From an uncultured Clostridia bacterium (GTDB lineage Bacteria; Bacillota; Clostridia; Lachnospirales; Lachnospiraceae), in NCBI GenBank assembly GCA_937896665.1, contig CALBNS010000040.1, forward strand, positions 124,001 to 188,000: DNA of 64,000 nt, given 5' to 3'. Positions 26,072 to 35,601 of the stretch are shown here, piece by piece. Below the pieces are notes generated by a model. It made no database searches. It was not told the DNA's origin and worked only from the letters and a program-made list of their open reading frames with translations. The translations under genes were made by a program, and so were the position numbers. Within the stretch, counting starts at the first letter, position 1. Each line of letters opens with the position of its first letter.

Positions 26072-27043
26072 TTATAAGTCCGGTATCGCAGCGATCAGCT
26101 TTGTCATATTTTCATACAATACAGATTTTGATTCGGCTCCCATAATGATAGAAATAAATCCTTTCGAAGCAGAATTTTCGGAATAGAGTACGAGACACGC
26201 ACCTGCTTCATCTGTTGTTCCTGTCTTTCCGCCGATTACAGTCACACCTTTCGGTACCTCTACACTTCCATTAACCAGTTGGTTCGACTGTTGCCATTTC
26301 ATTGTCTTTTCACTCCCATCTGCTGTAGTTACCTTCGCTGTATGGGAAGCTGAAGAGACGATTTCTTTAAATATGTCATTTTGAATACATTGATTAATAA
26401 TCAGATATAAATCATAGGCGGTTGTATAATGATTTGGAGCCGGATATCCATGTGGATTCACAAAATTAGTATTCGTTGCGCCCAAATTTCGTGCCTCTTT
26501 ATTCATCAACTGTACAAATGCATCTACATCCCCTGAGATATACTCTGCTACTGCTACCGCACTGTCATTTCCAGATGGTAACATCAGGCTATACAATAAA
26601 TCTTCGAATGTAAGCTGGTCTCCTGTGGAAAACCCTGCAACTGATGAATCAGATGGAACTGATGTTGCAGTACTGCTAATCGTTACCGTATCCGTTAAAT
26701 TTCCATATTTTAAAGCTGTATACAGGGTTAATAGTTTTGTAGTGCTGGCCGGTTCTAGTCGTTTATGAATATGATCAGCATAACATACTTCCTTTTCTTC
26801 CATATCAAAAAGTGCGGCTGCATGAAACGATTCTTGAGGCTTAAATGTGTCTAATTGTATTTCTTCATTAGACACACACAAAGCATCAGCATAGAAATCC
26901 ATGCATTCCAATGAATGCTGATATGCGTCTGATTCATATGCTGTCACCGGTAATGATTCTTGCTTCTTACAACCAGTAAAGGCAAATAGCATAACAAGCA
27001 ACAGCACAAGTAATCGTCTAAATTTTTTATCTATACATTTCAC
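26072..27043 (-). CDS. D-alanyl-D-alanine carboxypeptidase, lipoprotein form
   Basis: A 323-residue penicillin-binding protein of the DacA class that trims wall pentapeptides. Active-site motifs are SxxK in EPASTTKLLTLY, SGN in PSGNDSAVA and KTG in GGKTGTTDEAG. The N-terminus ends in a lipobox, AFTGC, so the protein is probably lipid-anchored instead of having the C-terminal helix usual for DacA. The start is GTG 27043, inside the end of mgsA. It is the last gene of the mre-min operon. Confidence 0.92.
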   Translation of the reverse strand: MKCIDKKFRRLLVLLLVMLFAFTGCKKQESLPVTAYESDAYQHSLECMDFYADALCVSNEEIQLDTFKPQESFHAAALFDMEEKEVCYADHIHKRLEPASTTKLLTLYTALKYGNLTDTVTISSTATSVPSDSSVAGFSTGDQLTFEDLLYSLMLPSGNDSAVAVAEYISGDVDAFVQLMNKEARNLGATNTNFVNPHGYPAPNHYTTAYDLYLIINQCIQNDIFKEIVSSASHTAKVTTADGSEKTMKWQQSNQLVNGSVEVPKGVTVIGGKTGTTDEAGACLVLYSENSASKGFISIIMGAESKSVLYENMTKLIAAIPDL

Positions 27044-27422
27044 GCCACTCTAAATCTCCTCTGTCAATTGCAAGTACTAATATTTCGGCTGTCGCAAGAT
27101 TGGTCGCACATGGGATATTATATGAATCACATAAGCGGACTACATCATTTACATTTGGTTCATATGGCTTTGGTGCCATTGGGTCACGTAAAAAAATTAA
27201 AGCATCAATATCATTCTGGGCGATCTGGCTTCCAAGCTGATGCATGCCTCCAAGAGGACCTGCCAAATATTTATGAACAGACAGATTCGTCACTTCTTCT
27301 ATGAGTCGACCTGTAGTTCCTGTAGCGTATAAATTATGTTTGCATAAAATACCCTTGTATGCAATACAAAAATTCTGCATCAACGTTTTCTTTGATTCAT
27401 GTGCTATTAGTCCTATATTCAT
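27027..27422 (-). CDS. mgsA: Methylglyoxal synthase
   Basis: A 131-residue enzyme that converts dihydroxyacetone phosphate to methylglyoxal. The phosphate-binding GTTGRL, the GPLGG motif and the catalytic Asp in FLRDPM are present. ATG 27422 follows AAGGAG by eight bases. It lies between rodA and the carboxypeptidase in a shape/division operon; the reason for this linkage is not known. Confidence 0.95.
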   Translation of the reverse strand: MNIGLIAHESKKTLMQNFCIAYKGILCKHNLYATGTTGRLIEEVTNLSVHKYLAGPLGGMHQLGSQIAQNDIDALIFLRDPMAPKPYEPNVNDVVRLCDSYNIPCATNLATAEILVLAIDRGDLEWREMYR

Positions 27423-27437
27423 CCTAACCACTCCTTG

Positions 27438-28550
27438 TTAATATTTTTTTGGTTGCAGACCTACGTTTAAAACAAATCCAATCCCGGCATAGAAACAAAC
27501 TATTGAGGTCAGACCTGCACTTACAAATGGAAGTGAAAGCCCTGTATTCGGAAGAATTCCTGTTGCAACGCCAATATTAATAAAACTTTGGATCCCTATT
27601 AGGGATGCTACACCTCCACAAATAATTTGTCCTGCAAGATTTTGGGCTTTCAAACCAATCACAATACATTGTATTATTATTAATAATATCAAAATAATGA
27701 CGATACAACAACCCACAAATCCTAATTCTTCTCCGATAATTGCAAAAATAAAATCCGTTTCTGATTCTAATAAAAAATTTCCATTCTTGACGGAGGTGGT
27801 TGTATTGTTGTTCAATCCTTTTCCATGCAACTGGCCGGAACCTATTGCCATAATGGAATTACTCTGTTGATAGGCTGTATCATCCGCATATTTTTCCGGC
27901 TCCAGCCATGCAAGAATACGTTTCTGCTGATATGGCTTTAAAAACGGCTGGTTTGGCATGACTGCAACGCTTAAAAAGATAATAACAGTTGGGATTGCGA
28001 TCGCAAATGCAGTTCCAATAAATTTGTAGCTCAGTCCTCCAAGATACATCAACACACAGAAAAGTGCTGCAATACACAATGTATTGGAAAGATTCGGTTG
28101 TGTTACAATCAAATATAAAGAAGGAAAAATTAAAAGCACGCATTTTAAAATTGTTTTTGGCTCCTTGATTTTTTCCTCATGATTCATTAAGAATTTCGCA
28201 AAAAATAAAATTGTAATCAGTTTTGTCAAATCCGATGGCTGCAGAGTTGTGAACTTTAAATCAATCCAGCGTTGAGCACCATTATAATTTTCACCAAAAA
28301 ATTTAACATACAACAGCAATGCAATATTAACACCATACATCACCCAATACAAATTTAACAGCCAATCATAGCTTATGAGAGAAAACGTAAACATAACAAT
28401 ACATCCTAATACTACTCCCAGAATCTGCTTTGATTGTGCAGATGGCAATGCACTTCCAACAGCCATAATACCGATGGTCGAAAGAGCAATTACTAATAAA
28501 ACAAGTATAAAGTTAAAATTTTTCAAATGATACTTTTCTAAAAATTTCAC
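27438..28550 (-). CDS. rodA: FtsW/RodA/SpoVE family peptidoglycan polymerase (RodA-like)
   Basis: A 370-residue SEDS glycosyltransferase with about ten membrane helices. Conserved elements are AQRWIDL near the middle, ESETDFIFAIIGEELGF and the C-terminal NTGLSLPFVSAGLTS. RodA partners with the class B PBP encoded upstream in the same operon for side-wall synthesis, which favours RodA over FtsW. It begins with GTG 28550 after CAGGAG. Confidence 0.92.
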   Translation of the reverse strand: MKFLEKYHLKNFNFILVLLVIALSTIGIMAVGSALPSAQSKQILGVVLGCIVMFTFSLISYDWLLNLYWVMYGVNIALLLYVKFFGENYNGAQRWIDLKFTTLQPSDLTKLITILFFAKFLMNHEEKIKEPKTILKCVLLIFPSLYLIVTQPNLSNTLCIAALFCVLMYLGGLSYKFIGTAFAIAIPTVIIFLSVAVMPNQPFLKPYQQKRILAWLEPEKYADDTAYQQSNSIMAIGSGQLHGKGLNNNTTTSVKNGNFLLESETDFIFAIIGEELGFVGCCIVIILILLIIIQCIVIGLKAQNLAGQIICGGVASLIGIQSFINIGVATGILPNTGLSLPFVSAGLTSIVCFYAGIGFVLNVGLQPKKY

Positions 28551-28569
28551 GAGTTTTCTCCTGTGCGTT

Positions 28570-28797
28570 TTATGTAAGTTTTATATAAATTTTGGAACGT
28601 GTAATCTGAACATCAAATGCCTCCTGATTCACTTCCATATATTTTGAAATTGTTTGATACAACTCAAATCGTATTTTTTCTAATGCATCTGGTGTACAAT
28701 TCATGCGGTCTGAAACAAGCAATGCTTTCAGTCTGTCTTTTGCAATGAGGACAGAAGGAGTTATTTTTTTTGTTCCAAATACGCCCATGTCTAACAC
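28570..28797 (-). CDS. minE: Cell division topological specificity factor MinE
   Basis: A 75-residue MinE. The MinD-binding segment (IAKDRLKALLVSDR) and the topological domain (LEKIRFELYQTISKYM...QEAFDVQI) are both present. With MinC and MinD directly upstream this makes a complete oscillator-type Min system. Confidence 0.95.
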   Translation of the reverse strand: MLDMGVFGTKKITPSVLIAKDRLKALLVSDRMNCTPDALEKIRFELYQTISKYMEVNQEAFDVQITRSKIYIKLT

Positions 28798-28800
28798 CTC

Positions 28801-29592
28801 CTAATGCTTTTTGAAAATACCGGATAGTTTTGAAAAAAGTCCTGTCGGATTGTTCAGATTTAAAAATGTTACTTCTTCTCCAGTAATACGCCTGCATATA
28901 TTAGCATATGCTTTTCCGGCCGCTGACTCCATTCCGATAACCGGCTCACCCTGATTCGTTCCAATGACTACATGTTCATCATCTGGGATAATACCAATCA
29001 AATTGATATATAAAATTTCTGTTACATCCTCAACAGACATCATATCTCCCCGTTTAATCATATCCATACGGATTCGATTGATAATCAAATCCTTTTGTTT
29101 AATCTGGTTTTTGTCCAACAATCCTATGATACGGTCTGCATCTCGTATCGCAGAAACTTCCGGCGTAGTTACGATAATTGCACGGTCTGCACCAGATATG
29201 GCATTTTGAAATCCCTGTTCAATTCCGGCCGGGCAATCTAAAAGAACAAAGTCAAATTCCTCTTTTAATTCCTCTGTCAGCTTCTTCATTTGTTCCGGCG
29301 AAATAGCTGATTTATCTTTTGTTTGCGCCGATGGAAGCAAATACAGATTATCACATCGCTTATCTTTGATTAGTGCCTGTTTGATACGACAATTACCTTC
29401 AATTACATCAACAAGATTGTAAACAATGCGATTTTCCAGACCAAGCACTACATCCAGATTTCGTAAGCCCAAATCTGTATCAATTACTACTACTTTCTTT
29501 CCTAATCTGGAAAGACCTAACCCTAGGTTCGCCGTGGTTGTCGTTTTCCCAACACCACCTTTTCCAGATGTAATTACAATAACTTCACCCAT
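28801..29592 (-). CDS. minD: Septum-site determining ATPase MinD
   Basis: A 263-residue ParA-type ATPase. The deviant Walker A is SGKGGVGKTTTTANLG; LLDCPAGIEQG is Walker B. The C-terminal amphipathic helix is FLNLNNPTGLFSKLSGIFKKH, the membrane anchor. It recruits MinC to the membrane and is displaced by MinE. minE follows after three bases. Confidence 0.97.
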   Translation of the reverse strand: MGEVIVITSGKGGVGKTTTTANLGLGLSRLGKKVVVIDTDLGLRNLDVVLGLENRIVYNLVDVIEGNCRIKQALIKDKRCDNLYLLPSAQTKDKSAISPEQMKKLTEELKEEFDFVLLDCPAGIEQGFQNAISGADRAIIVTTPEVSAIRDADRIIGLLDKNQIKQKDLIINRIRMDMIKRGDMMSVEDVTEILYINLIGIIPDDEHVVIGTNQGEPVIGMESAAGKAYANICRRITGEEVTFLNLNNPTGLFSKLSGIFKKH

Positions 29593-29617
29593 TTTTCAAA
29601 TCCTCCTATCACTGTTC

Positions 29618-30274
29618 TTATTGACTTATTGGGGCAATATATATTTTTTTATCTTCCAAAATCGCAATTTCTGGATTCATGAATGATATACTATCTTTTG
29701 GCCTTTGATACAAGTGTCTGGATGCAACATTTGCTATTTTAAGCTGATTTGTAGCTAAACACAAAGCAGCAATAAAAGCTTTACGGTTCCCAGAAACCCC
29801 AGCGTGAAGAGTTCCCTGTGCACTGCCAAGAACAATAATATTGCCTTTTGATACAACAGTTGCCCCCACTTCCACATTACCTACAATCGTAATATTTCTC
29901 TCGGATTCTAAAACTTGTCTTCTTCGTAAAGTACCTTTGTAAAACAAACCATCTTTTTCTGACAATTCATCTAACCGGTTCGTTACTACATTTTCACAGT
30001 GTGTTTCTCTTGTCTCATCATCATCTATAATGCAGACAATTTGAATATGGGCCGTTTTTGAAATTAAATTTACAATTTCCCATTCTTCCTCTTTGGTGAG
30101 ATGTCGGCCTTTAAATGTAACAGTCATTTTGGCGCCACTAAAAAATTTAGAGGCATCAAAAAACTTCTCTTTTATCTCGGAGAGCAATTCCGGATATGAA
30201 ATACTGCTGTCCAGATAAAGTAAAAGACCGTACTTGTTGCTTTTAATTACAACATGATTTTCCACATCTTTCAC
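29618..30274 (-). CDS. minC: Septum-site determining protein MinC
   Basis: A 218-residue FtsZ inhibitor. An N-terminal domain (1-105) binds FtsZ; the C-terminal beta-helix (ERNITIVGNVEVGATVVSKGNIIVLGSAQGTLHAG) dimerises and binds MinD. It stands nine bases after the PBP2 gene in the mre operon. Confidence 0.93.
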   Translation of the reverse strand: MKDVENHVVIKSNKYGLLLYLDSSISYPELLSEIKEKFFDASKFFSGAKMTVTFKGRHLTKEEEWEIVNLISKTAHIQIVCIIDDDETRETHCENVVTNRLDELSEKDGLFYKGTLRRRQVLESERNITIVGNVEVGATVVSKGNIIVLGSAQGTLHAGVSGNRKAFIAALCLATNQLKIANVASRHLYQRPKDSISFMNPEIAILEDKKIYIAPISQ

Positions 30275-30283
30275 CTACTTTTT

Positions 30284-33175
30284 TTAGTCTCCATGGGATG
30301 CTGCTCCCAAAGATGCCGCTTGTCCTGTTACCAGCTCAGAATCACTGGCTATATTAAAATATTTTAATACCATGTCTCGTCCGATTTCTGCCGCATATCC
30401 TGAATTGTATCCGTTCGTTATACGTACACTGAAGGCAATTTCCGGCCGGGCGCTTGGTGCAAAACCGACGAACAAAACATGGTCTGCATGTGCTGCACTC
30501 TGCTGTGCCGTACCTGTTTTTCCAGCCATTTCAATACCACCGGCACGTACTTTGTTGAAACGGGTATCTTTTTGTACCATCTGTATCATACCTTGATGAA
30601 TCAAATTAAAAGATGCCTGACTGACTTCTGTAATTTCTTTATAAACAGTAGACTCAAATTTCTCTACTAAACTGCCATCTACAGCTTCTACTCTGTCAAG
30701 CAAGGTAAGATCATATACGGTTCCACGATTTGCAATTCCCGTTACGTATTTTGCAAGCTGACTTGTGGTATATGCATTACGACCTTGCCCGATTGCTGTA
30801 CGAACTGCGTCTTCATCACTTATTTGCGGCTCAGATTCTGGAATTTCCAGACCGGAAATTTCACCAAGACCGAACATTTCCGCATATTTTGCAATTTTGT
30901 CGGTTCCAATATCAGAAGAATACTCACCATTCGATGAGAGTCCTAATTTAAATCCAACATCATAATAGAAACAGTTACATGAGTTTGCAATAGCTCCAAC
31001 TACATTCAGACTTCCATGTCCTCCCGGATAAATCCAGCATTTTGGACTTGGTGAAATATTTTTATATGGTCCATTACAGTTGATTAAAGAACTGCCATTA
31101 ATAATTCCCTCCGTCAAACCTGCTGCAGAACTTATCATCTTAAATGTAGAACCAGGAGCTGTTTTCTCCTGAGTTGCCTTATTATAGAAGGGTTTGGATA
31201 AATCAACCTGAAGTTGATTATAATAACCTACATCCATCGAATTGGCCAGACGGTTGTTGTCATATCCCGGATAGGAAACACACGCAAGTGTTTTTCCTGT
31301 TGCTGTCTCTGTCATCACAAAGGAGCCGGTAGACGGCTCTACTCCTAATTGTCCGGGTGTAATCTCCAGTTTCTGGATTTTTTCTCGTATGAAGGAATAA
31401 GCATCATATCCGGTTGCGAGCCGACTAATCGCGGCTTCATCATTCGGAAGAACACCCTGCTCAAAAAGCATAAGACAAATTTGAGCACCTGTAATACTGC
31501 CATCCTTTATCATATATTTGTATATTAACTTTTCAAAAGTCACATCAGTTAAAAGATAATCTTTCAAGAAGGTTAATATACCCTGATATAACTCATTGGA
31601 GTCAGAGTATTTTTCATCTGTTGAGATATACTCCTGGATCACATTGGTATCAATCCAATTATTAGCAATAGCATGATTTAAATATTCGTACAAGTTAATT
31701 TCTTCGTTCTGCCATGCTTTGTATACACTACTATTAGTATCAATTTTATCTTTTAAAATAATATTCGTTTTATTGGTTAGTAGATCGGAAGCAATATAAT
31801 ACATATATGCCTGCATTTCTTTTTTCAAGTCCTTATAAACAGGGGAACTTGCTGCGCTAAGATTTGAAATAATGTTATTAATTGCCTGTTCCTGACGGTT
31901 ACAAAAAGCGGCATACACAGCTTTTTCTGTTGCTGCGGCATCCTGCTGTGCAAAATGTTTGGTATCTAATATTTCATTTCCAATAAATGCATAGTAGATG
32001 TCACCAACCGGTATAATAACATTGCTTGAACTTCCTTCGGGATCGCGGGTATAATCCAGTACATTGCTCATTTTTGTTAAAATGATACCGGCTAACTTTT
32101 CTTCAATCACATTGTAGGCAGTAATCTGCAGTTCTTTATCAATGGAGAGATATAGATTATTACCTGCCTGTGGTTCTTTATTCAGTTCACTGTCCCTTAC
32201 TTTTCCAAGGCTATCAACATATACTGTCTTTTTACCTTTTCCCCCCTGCAGATAGGAATCCATTTCTTTTTCAATGCCAGACTTACCGACAATATCTGTT
32301 TTGGAATATTCTTTCTGTTCTTCTTCGCTCAGTGCATTATATTCATCTTGAGAAATTTTACCGGTATATCCGATAAGAGAAGCAAAATATTTACTATCCG
32401 GATATACTCGTAATGATTCTTCACCAATACTGATTCCCTGTAATTCGGAAAGATTCTCCATAACTACAGCCACTGTTTTATCGCTCACATCGGAAGCGAT
32501 AGTCGTTGGAATGTACTTCTGGTAACTGTTAAGGTGCATGCCATAACGAACTGTTACAACCTTTAAAACCCTTTCTTTATCATACTTTTCCTGGTCAATA
32601 CCAAATCCCCATGAACTGCCTCTTTTATTTGCACAGAGGAAATTCATCACATCATCCGGCGATGCATTTTTTTCATCTTCTTTGAGTTTATCAATTGTAG
32701 CATATCCATAAATATCGGCAAGGAAACGAAGTCTTCGGGTACCTTCGGCATATAGGAATTCATATTCGTTTTCAGAATTAAGAGTGATTCCAAAATCATT
32801 TACAACAGAGTCCCCATTTGCCTCAACCATATCAATCACTGTATTGATGGTTTTATTAATCAAAGTATTTTTTTCTTCTGTGTCTTCATAGGCACCGTTG
32901 TCTTCTATTTGAACGGAATAGGCTAGTTTATTAGTGGCAAGAACTTCGCCGTTCCGATCATATATATTTCCGCGCGTACCTTGAACCTGCTGTGTTTTTT
33001 TGATCATTAACTTGTAATTGTCTAAGTAATCCTGTCCGTTTACTATCTGTAATACAAATAGTTTTTGGATTAAAACAGATGATAATAATGCAAATACAAT
33101 GATTAAAACAAACAGCCTTGATTTAAATAAATCTAACATAAAATTTTTAAGATCACTAAACAAATTTGCTTGCAC
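30284..33175 (-). CDS. mrdA: Penicillin-binding protein 2 (class B transpeptidase) with large insertion
   Basis: A 963-residue class B PBP, the transpeptidase partner of RodA. It has an N-terminal membrane helix (about 20-42), a pedestal domain (TQQVQGTRGNIYDRNG) and the transpeptidase domain with Ser676 in APGSTFK, SCN in AIANSCNCFY and KTG in AGKTGTAQ. About 240 residues (365-605) are inserted between the start of the transpeptidase fold and the GVEPSTGSFVM strand, making it far longer than the roughly 630-residue E. coli protein. The GTG 33175 start touches the AGGAG site; TTG 33163 is a realistic alternative. Confidence 0.92.
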   Translation of the reverse strand: MQANLFSDLKNFMLDLFKSRLFVLIIVFALLSSVLIQKLFVLQIVNGQDYLDNYKLMIKKTQQVQGTRGNIYDRNGEVLATNKLAYSVQIEDNGAYEDTEEKNTLINKTINTVIDMVEANGDSVVNDFGITLNSENEYEFLYAEGTRRLRFLADIYGYATIDKLKEDEKNASPDDVMNFLCANKRGSSWGFGIDQEKYDKERVLKVVTVRYGMHLNSYQKYIPTTIASDVSDKTVAVVMENLSELQGISIGEESLRVYPDSKYFASLIGYTGKISQDEYNALSEEEQKEYSKTDIVGKSGIEKEMDSYLQGGKGKKTVYVDSLGKVRDSELNKEPQAGNNLYLSIDKELQITAYNVIEEKLAGIILTKMSNVLDYTRDPEGSSSNVIIPVGDIYYAFIGNEILDTKHFAQQDAAATEKAVYAAFCNRQEQAINNIISNLSAASSPVYKDLKKEMQAYMYYIASDLLTNKTNIILKDKIDTNSSVYKAWQNEEINLYEYLNHAIANNWIDTNVIQEYISTDEKYSDSNELYQGILTFLKDYLLTDVTFEKLIYKYMIKDGSITGAQICLMLFEQGVLPNDEAAISRLATGYDAYSFIREKIQKLEITPGQLGVEPSTGSFVMTETATGKTLACVSYPGYDNNRLANSMDVGYYNQLQVDLSKPFYNKATQEKTAPGSTFKMISSAAGLTEGIINGSSLINCNGPYKNISPSPKCWIYPGGHGSLNVVGAIANSCNCFYYDVGFKLGLSSNGEYSSDIGTDKIAKYAEMFGLGEISGLEIPESEPQISDEDAVRTAIGQGRNAYTTSQLAKYVTGIANRGTVYDLTLLDRVEAVDGSLVEKFESTVYKEITEVSQASFNLIHQGMIQMVQKDTRFNKVRAGGIEMAGKTGTAQQSAAHADHVLFVGFAPSARPEIAFSVRITNGYNSGYAAEIGRDMVLKYFNIASDSELVTGQAASLGAASHGD

Positions 33176-33683
33176 TCCTTTTTTCTTTTGCTTCTAATTT
33201 TTGGTTAATATGCAAAATCAACTGATATAATATCAATGTTACAAGAATTGTGTAGATTAATTCTGGAATAATAATATTCATTAGATAATATCTATAAGTA
33301 AATTTACTTCTCATAACAAACATAAAAATCCAAATAATGTGACCATACAAAAAATCGCTTACGGAAATTAAAATAAGCGGGAGCTTAATATCCTCTGCAT
33401 AGAAAATATGTCTGAAGAAGCCATTGGCATATCCTAAAAGCATAAATACCAGAGCATAAAATCCAATTAAATTACTAAAGAATACATCATATAAAAGCCC
33501 TGCAAAAAAACCAACAAACATGCCTTCTTTTTTTCCACGCATAAAACCAAATGATGAAGTTACAACAATTAAAAGATTTGGGGCAATGGATGCAAAGGAA
33601 AGTTTCCTGAAAAACATACACTCTAATAAAAAACAGGCAATAATAATGCTTGCAGTGATAATTTTTCTTTTTATACCTTTCAT
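33156..33683 (-). CDS. mreD: Rod shape-determining protein MreD
   Basis: A 175-residue polytopic membrane protein, about five helices, matching MreD in size, hydropathy and position between mreC and PBP2. GFMRGKKEGMFVGFFAGLLYDVFF resembles the conserved MreD segment. AAAGGAG precedes ATG 33683. Its end overlaps the PBP2 start region. Confidence 0.88.
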   Translation of the reverse strand: MKGIKRKIITASIIIACFLLECMFFRKLSFASIAPNLLIVVTSSFGFMRGKKEGMFVGFFAGLLYDVFFSNLIGFYALVFMLLGYANGFFRHIFYAEDIKLPLILISVSDFLYGHIIWIFMFVMRSKFTYRYYLMNIIIPELIYTILVTLILYQLILHINQKLEAKEKRSASKFV

Positions 33684-33701
33684 TGCGCGCTCCTTTCAAG
33701 A

Positions 33702-34559
33702 TTATTGTTCTAAAATGTCTTGTTTGGTATTAGTAATAACCAGTACCTCTAACAAATGTTGAAAATCTGCTGCAGGTGTAATATATCCTGATCTAGTCAG
33801 GTTATTGGAATCTACTGTGACTTCGCTGATATAACCAATCAAAATTCCCTGCAGATATTTTTCACTAATATGTGAAGTAACCACCTGCTCTCCTATTTCT
33901 ATGACAGACTCATTATTGGCCAACTGGCTGAAGCGGATACGTCCATCCTTCATCAAAGTTAAATCACCCGATACGATACAAGTATCGGAAGTCGATTGAA
34001 TCAATCCGCTGACGTTGCTGGAATCATCAATAATTGAACGGACACGTGCCCAGTTCGGTCCGACTTCGGTTATAATTCCAACCAGACCTTTTCCGGCTAT
34101 AACGTTCATATCCACTTTAATTCCGTCATTGGAACCTTTGTCAATAACAAAGGAACTAAACCAGTTTCCAGAATCGTTTGCCGTAACATGAGCACCTATT
34201 TTTTCATAATCTGTATAGTTTTGATCTAATTGATATAATTCCTGCAAACGTTCTAGTTCATAAGTGTCCTGTAAAAGCTGATTGTTCTGAATTGTCAGTT
34301 CGTCAACCTTGCTTTGCAGCAGTTCATTGTCTTTTCGTAGTTCCTGCAATGTTTCAAAGTTCTGAGTCAAATCATTCATCCACATTCCAATCGTATTAAT
34401 ACCTTTTTGCATTGGTACAATTGTATAATTAGCAAAAGTACGCAGAGGTCCATTGACACTATCTGTTACTAATGACAGACCCATAAGAATAATACAGATG
34501 ATAGTCAGGATTAGTAACCAATATTTACTTGATAACGTTGTTTGATTCTTTGCTCTCAT
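33702..34559 (-). CDS. mreC: Rod shape-determining protein MreC
   Basis: A 285-residue MreC. One membrane helix (about 11-31) is followed by a coiled coil (about 65-110, ELRKDNELLQSKVDELTIQNNQLLQ) and the beta-barrel domain (GKGLVGIITEVGPNWARVRSIIDDSSNVSGLI). It links MreB to PBP2 and RodA outside the membrane. The start follows mreB by one base. Confidence 0.95.
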   Translation of the reverse strand: MRAKNQTTLSSKYWLLILTIICIILMGLSLVTDSVNGPLRTFANYTIVPMQKGINTIGMWMNDLTQNFETLQELRKDNELLQSKVDELTIQNNQLLQDTYELERLQELYQLDQNYTDYEKIGAHVTANDSGNWFSSFVIDKGSNDGIKVDMNVIAGKGLVGIITEVGPNWARVRSIIDDSSNVSGLIQSTSDTCIVSGDLTLMKDGRIRFSQLANNESVIEIGEQVVTSHISEKYLQGILIGYISEVTVDSNNLTRSGYITPAADFQHLLEVLVITNTKQDILEQ

Positions 34560-34560
34560 A

Positions 34561-35583
34561 TTATCTCATCCACCTATAATTTTCATCTAACATCGAGTAC
34601 GCCAGTTTCTTTAAATCTCTTGAGTGTATTATTTTTTTCAATCCTTTTACACCACAGATGTCCGGGTCTTTTGCAATACAGGTTCTGATGCCGGTTGCAC
34701 TTTCAATATATGTAGCTAATCCATCCAGATTCGCCAGACCACCGGTAAGATAGATTCCATCCTGTTCAATGGAATGCCTTACTTCAGGAGGAGTCCGTTC
34801 TAACAATAGTTTGATTTCACGAATACAGGCTTCAAACGGCTCTTTTATAGCGGACTTTACAAGAGCAGCAGAAACATCTATCTGCTGGGGCACGCCACTG
34901 ACTAAATCTCGTCCTGCAACAGTTATGCTTGTGTTTGAGGAATTTTCAAATACATTTAGCTTTTTACGAATTTCTTCTGCTGTTATCCTTCCAATTAAAA
35001 ATTCTTTTTGATGGCGAATGGCATGAGTAATTGCCTGATCAAATGTAACACCGCCGATTTTAACTAATTTATTCAGCACCATACCACCGGATGCAATCAC
35101 TGACAGTTCCGTTGTCTCCCCGCCTATGTTGACAATAAAAATTCCCGGTGATTCCTGTACATTTAGACCGATACCAATTGCATCTGCGATTCCACGTTCC
35201 ACAATTCGTACTTCTTTTGCTTTTGCAGTAGAATGGACTACTAAATCATAAAATGCCATCTTTTCTACTTCTGTTACATCCGTAGGCACAGCTACAATAT
35301 ATTTTGAAGTACGCAAAAAGCTTTGTTCTTTTTCTAAAAGATTCTGCAGCAGGTACTGCATGTTATAGAAGTGGGAAATGACACCTTCTTTCATAGGAAA
35401 AACAACTTCTATATTATCAGGTGCTTTCTCGTACATCTGATAGGCTTTGTCACCCATTGCAAAAATCTCCTTTTTACTGGAGATTGCAATTACATTCTTC
35501 TCTTTCCATATAGAATCTTGTTTTTTATCATACACCTTGATTTCATATGTACCAAGATCAAGTCCATATACATTTCCAAACAT
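34561..35583 (-). CDS. mreB: Rod shape-determining actin homologue MreB
   Basis: A 340-residue actin-fold ATPase. The phosphate-1 loop is GLDLGTYEIKVY, where many MreBs read DLGTANT, and the phosphate-2 loop is IVNIGGETTELSVI. IYLTGGLANLDGL is the adenosine motif. The N-terminus is divergent from canonical MreB, so it may be a secondary paralogue (Mbl/MreBH-like). AAAGGA lies before ATG 35583. Confidence 0.9.
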   Translation of the reverse strand: MFGNVYGLDLGTYEIKVYDKKQDSIWKEKNVIAISSKKEIFAMGDKAYQMYEKAPDNIEVVFPMKEGVISHFYNMQYLLQNLLEKEQSFLRTSKYIVAVPTDVTEVEKMAFYDLVVHSTAKAKEVRIVERGIADAIGIGLNVQESPGIFIVNIGGETTELSVIASGGMVLNKLVKIGGVTFDQAITHAIRHQKEFLIGRITAEEIRKKLNVFENSSNTSITVAGRDLVSGVPQQIDVSAALVKSAIKEPFEACIREIKLLLERTPPEVRHSIEQDGIYLTGGLANLDGLATYIESATGIRTCIAKDPDICGVKGLKKIIHSRDLKKLAYSMLDENYRWMR

Positions 35584-35601
35584 TTATATATCCTTTCAAT
35601 G

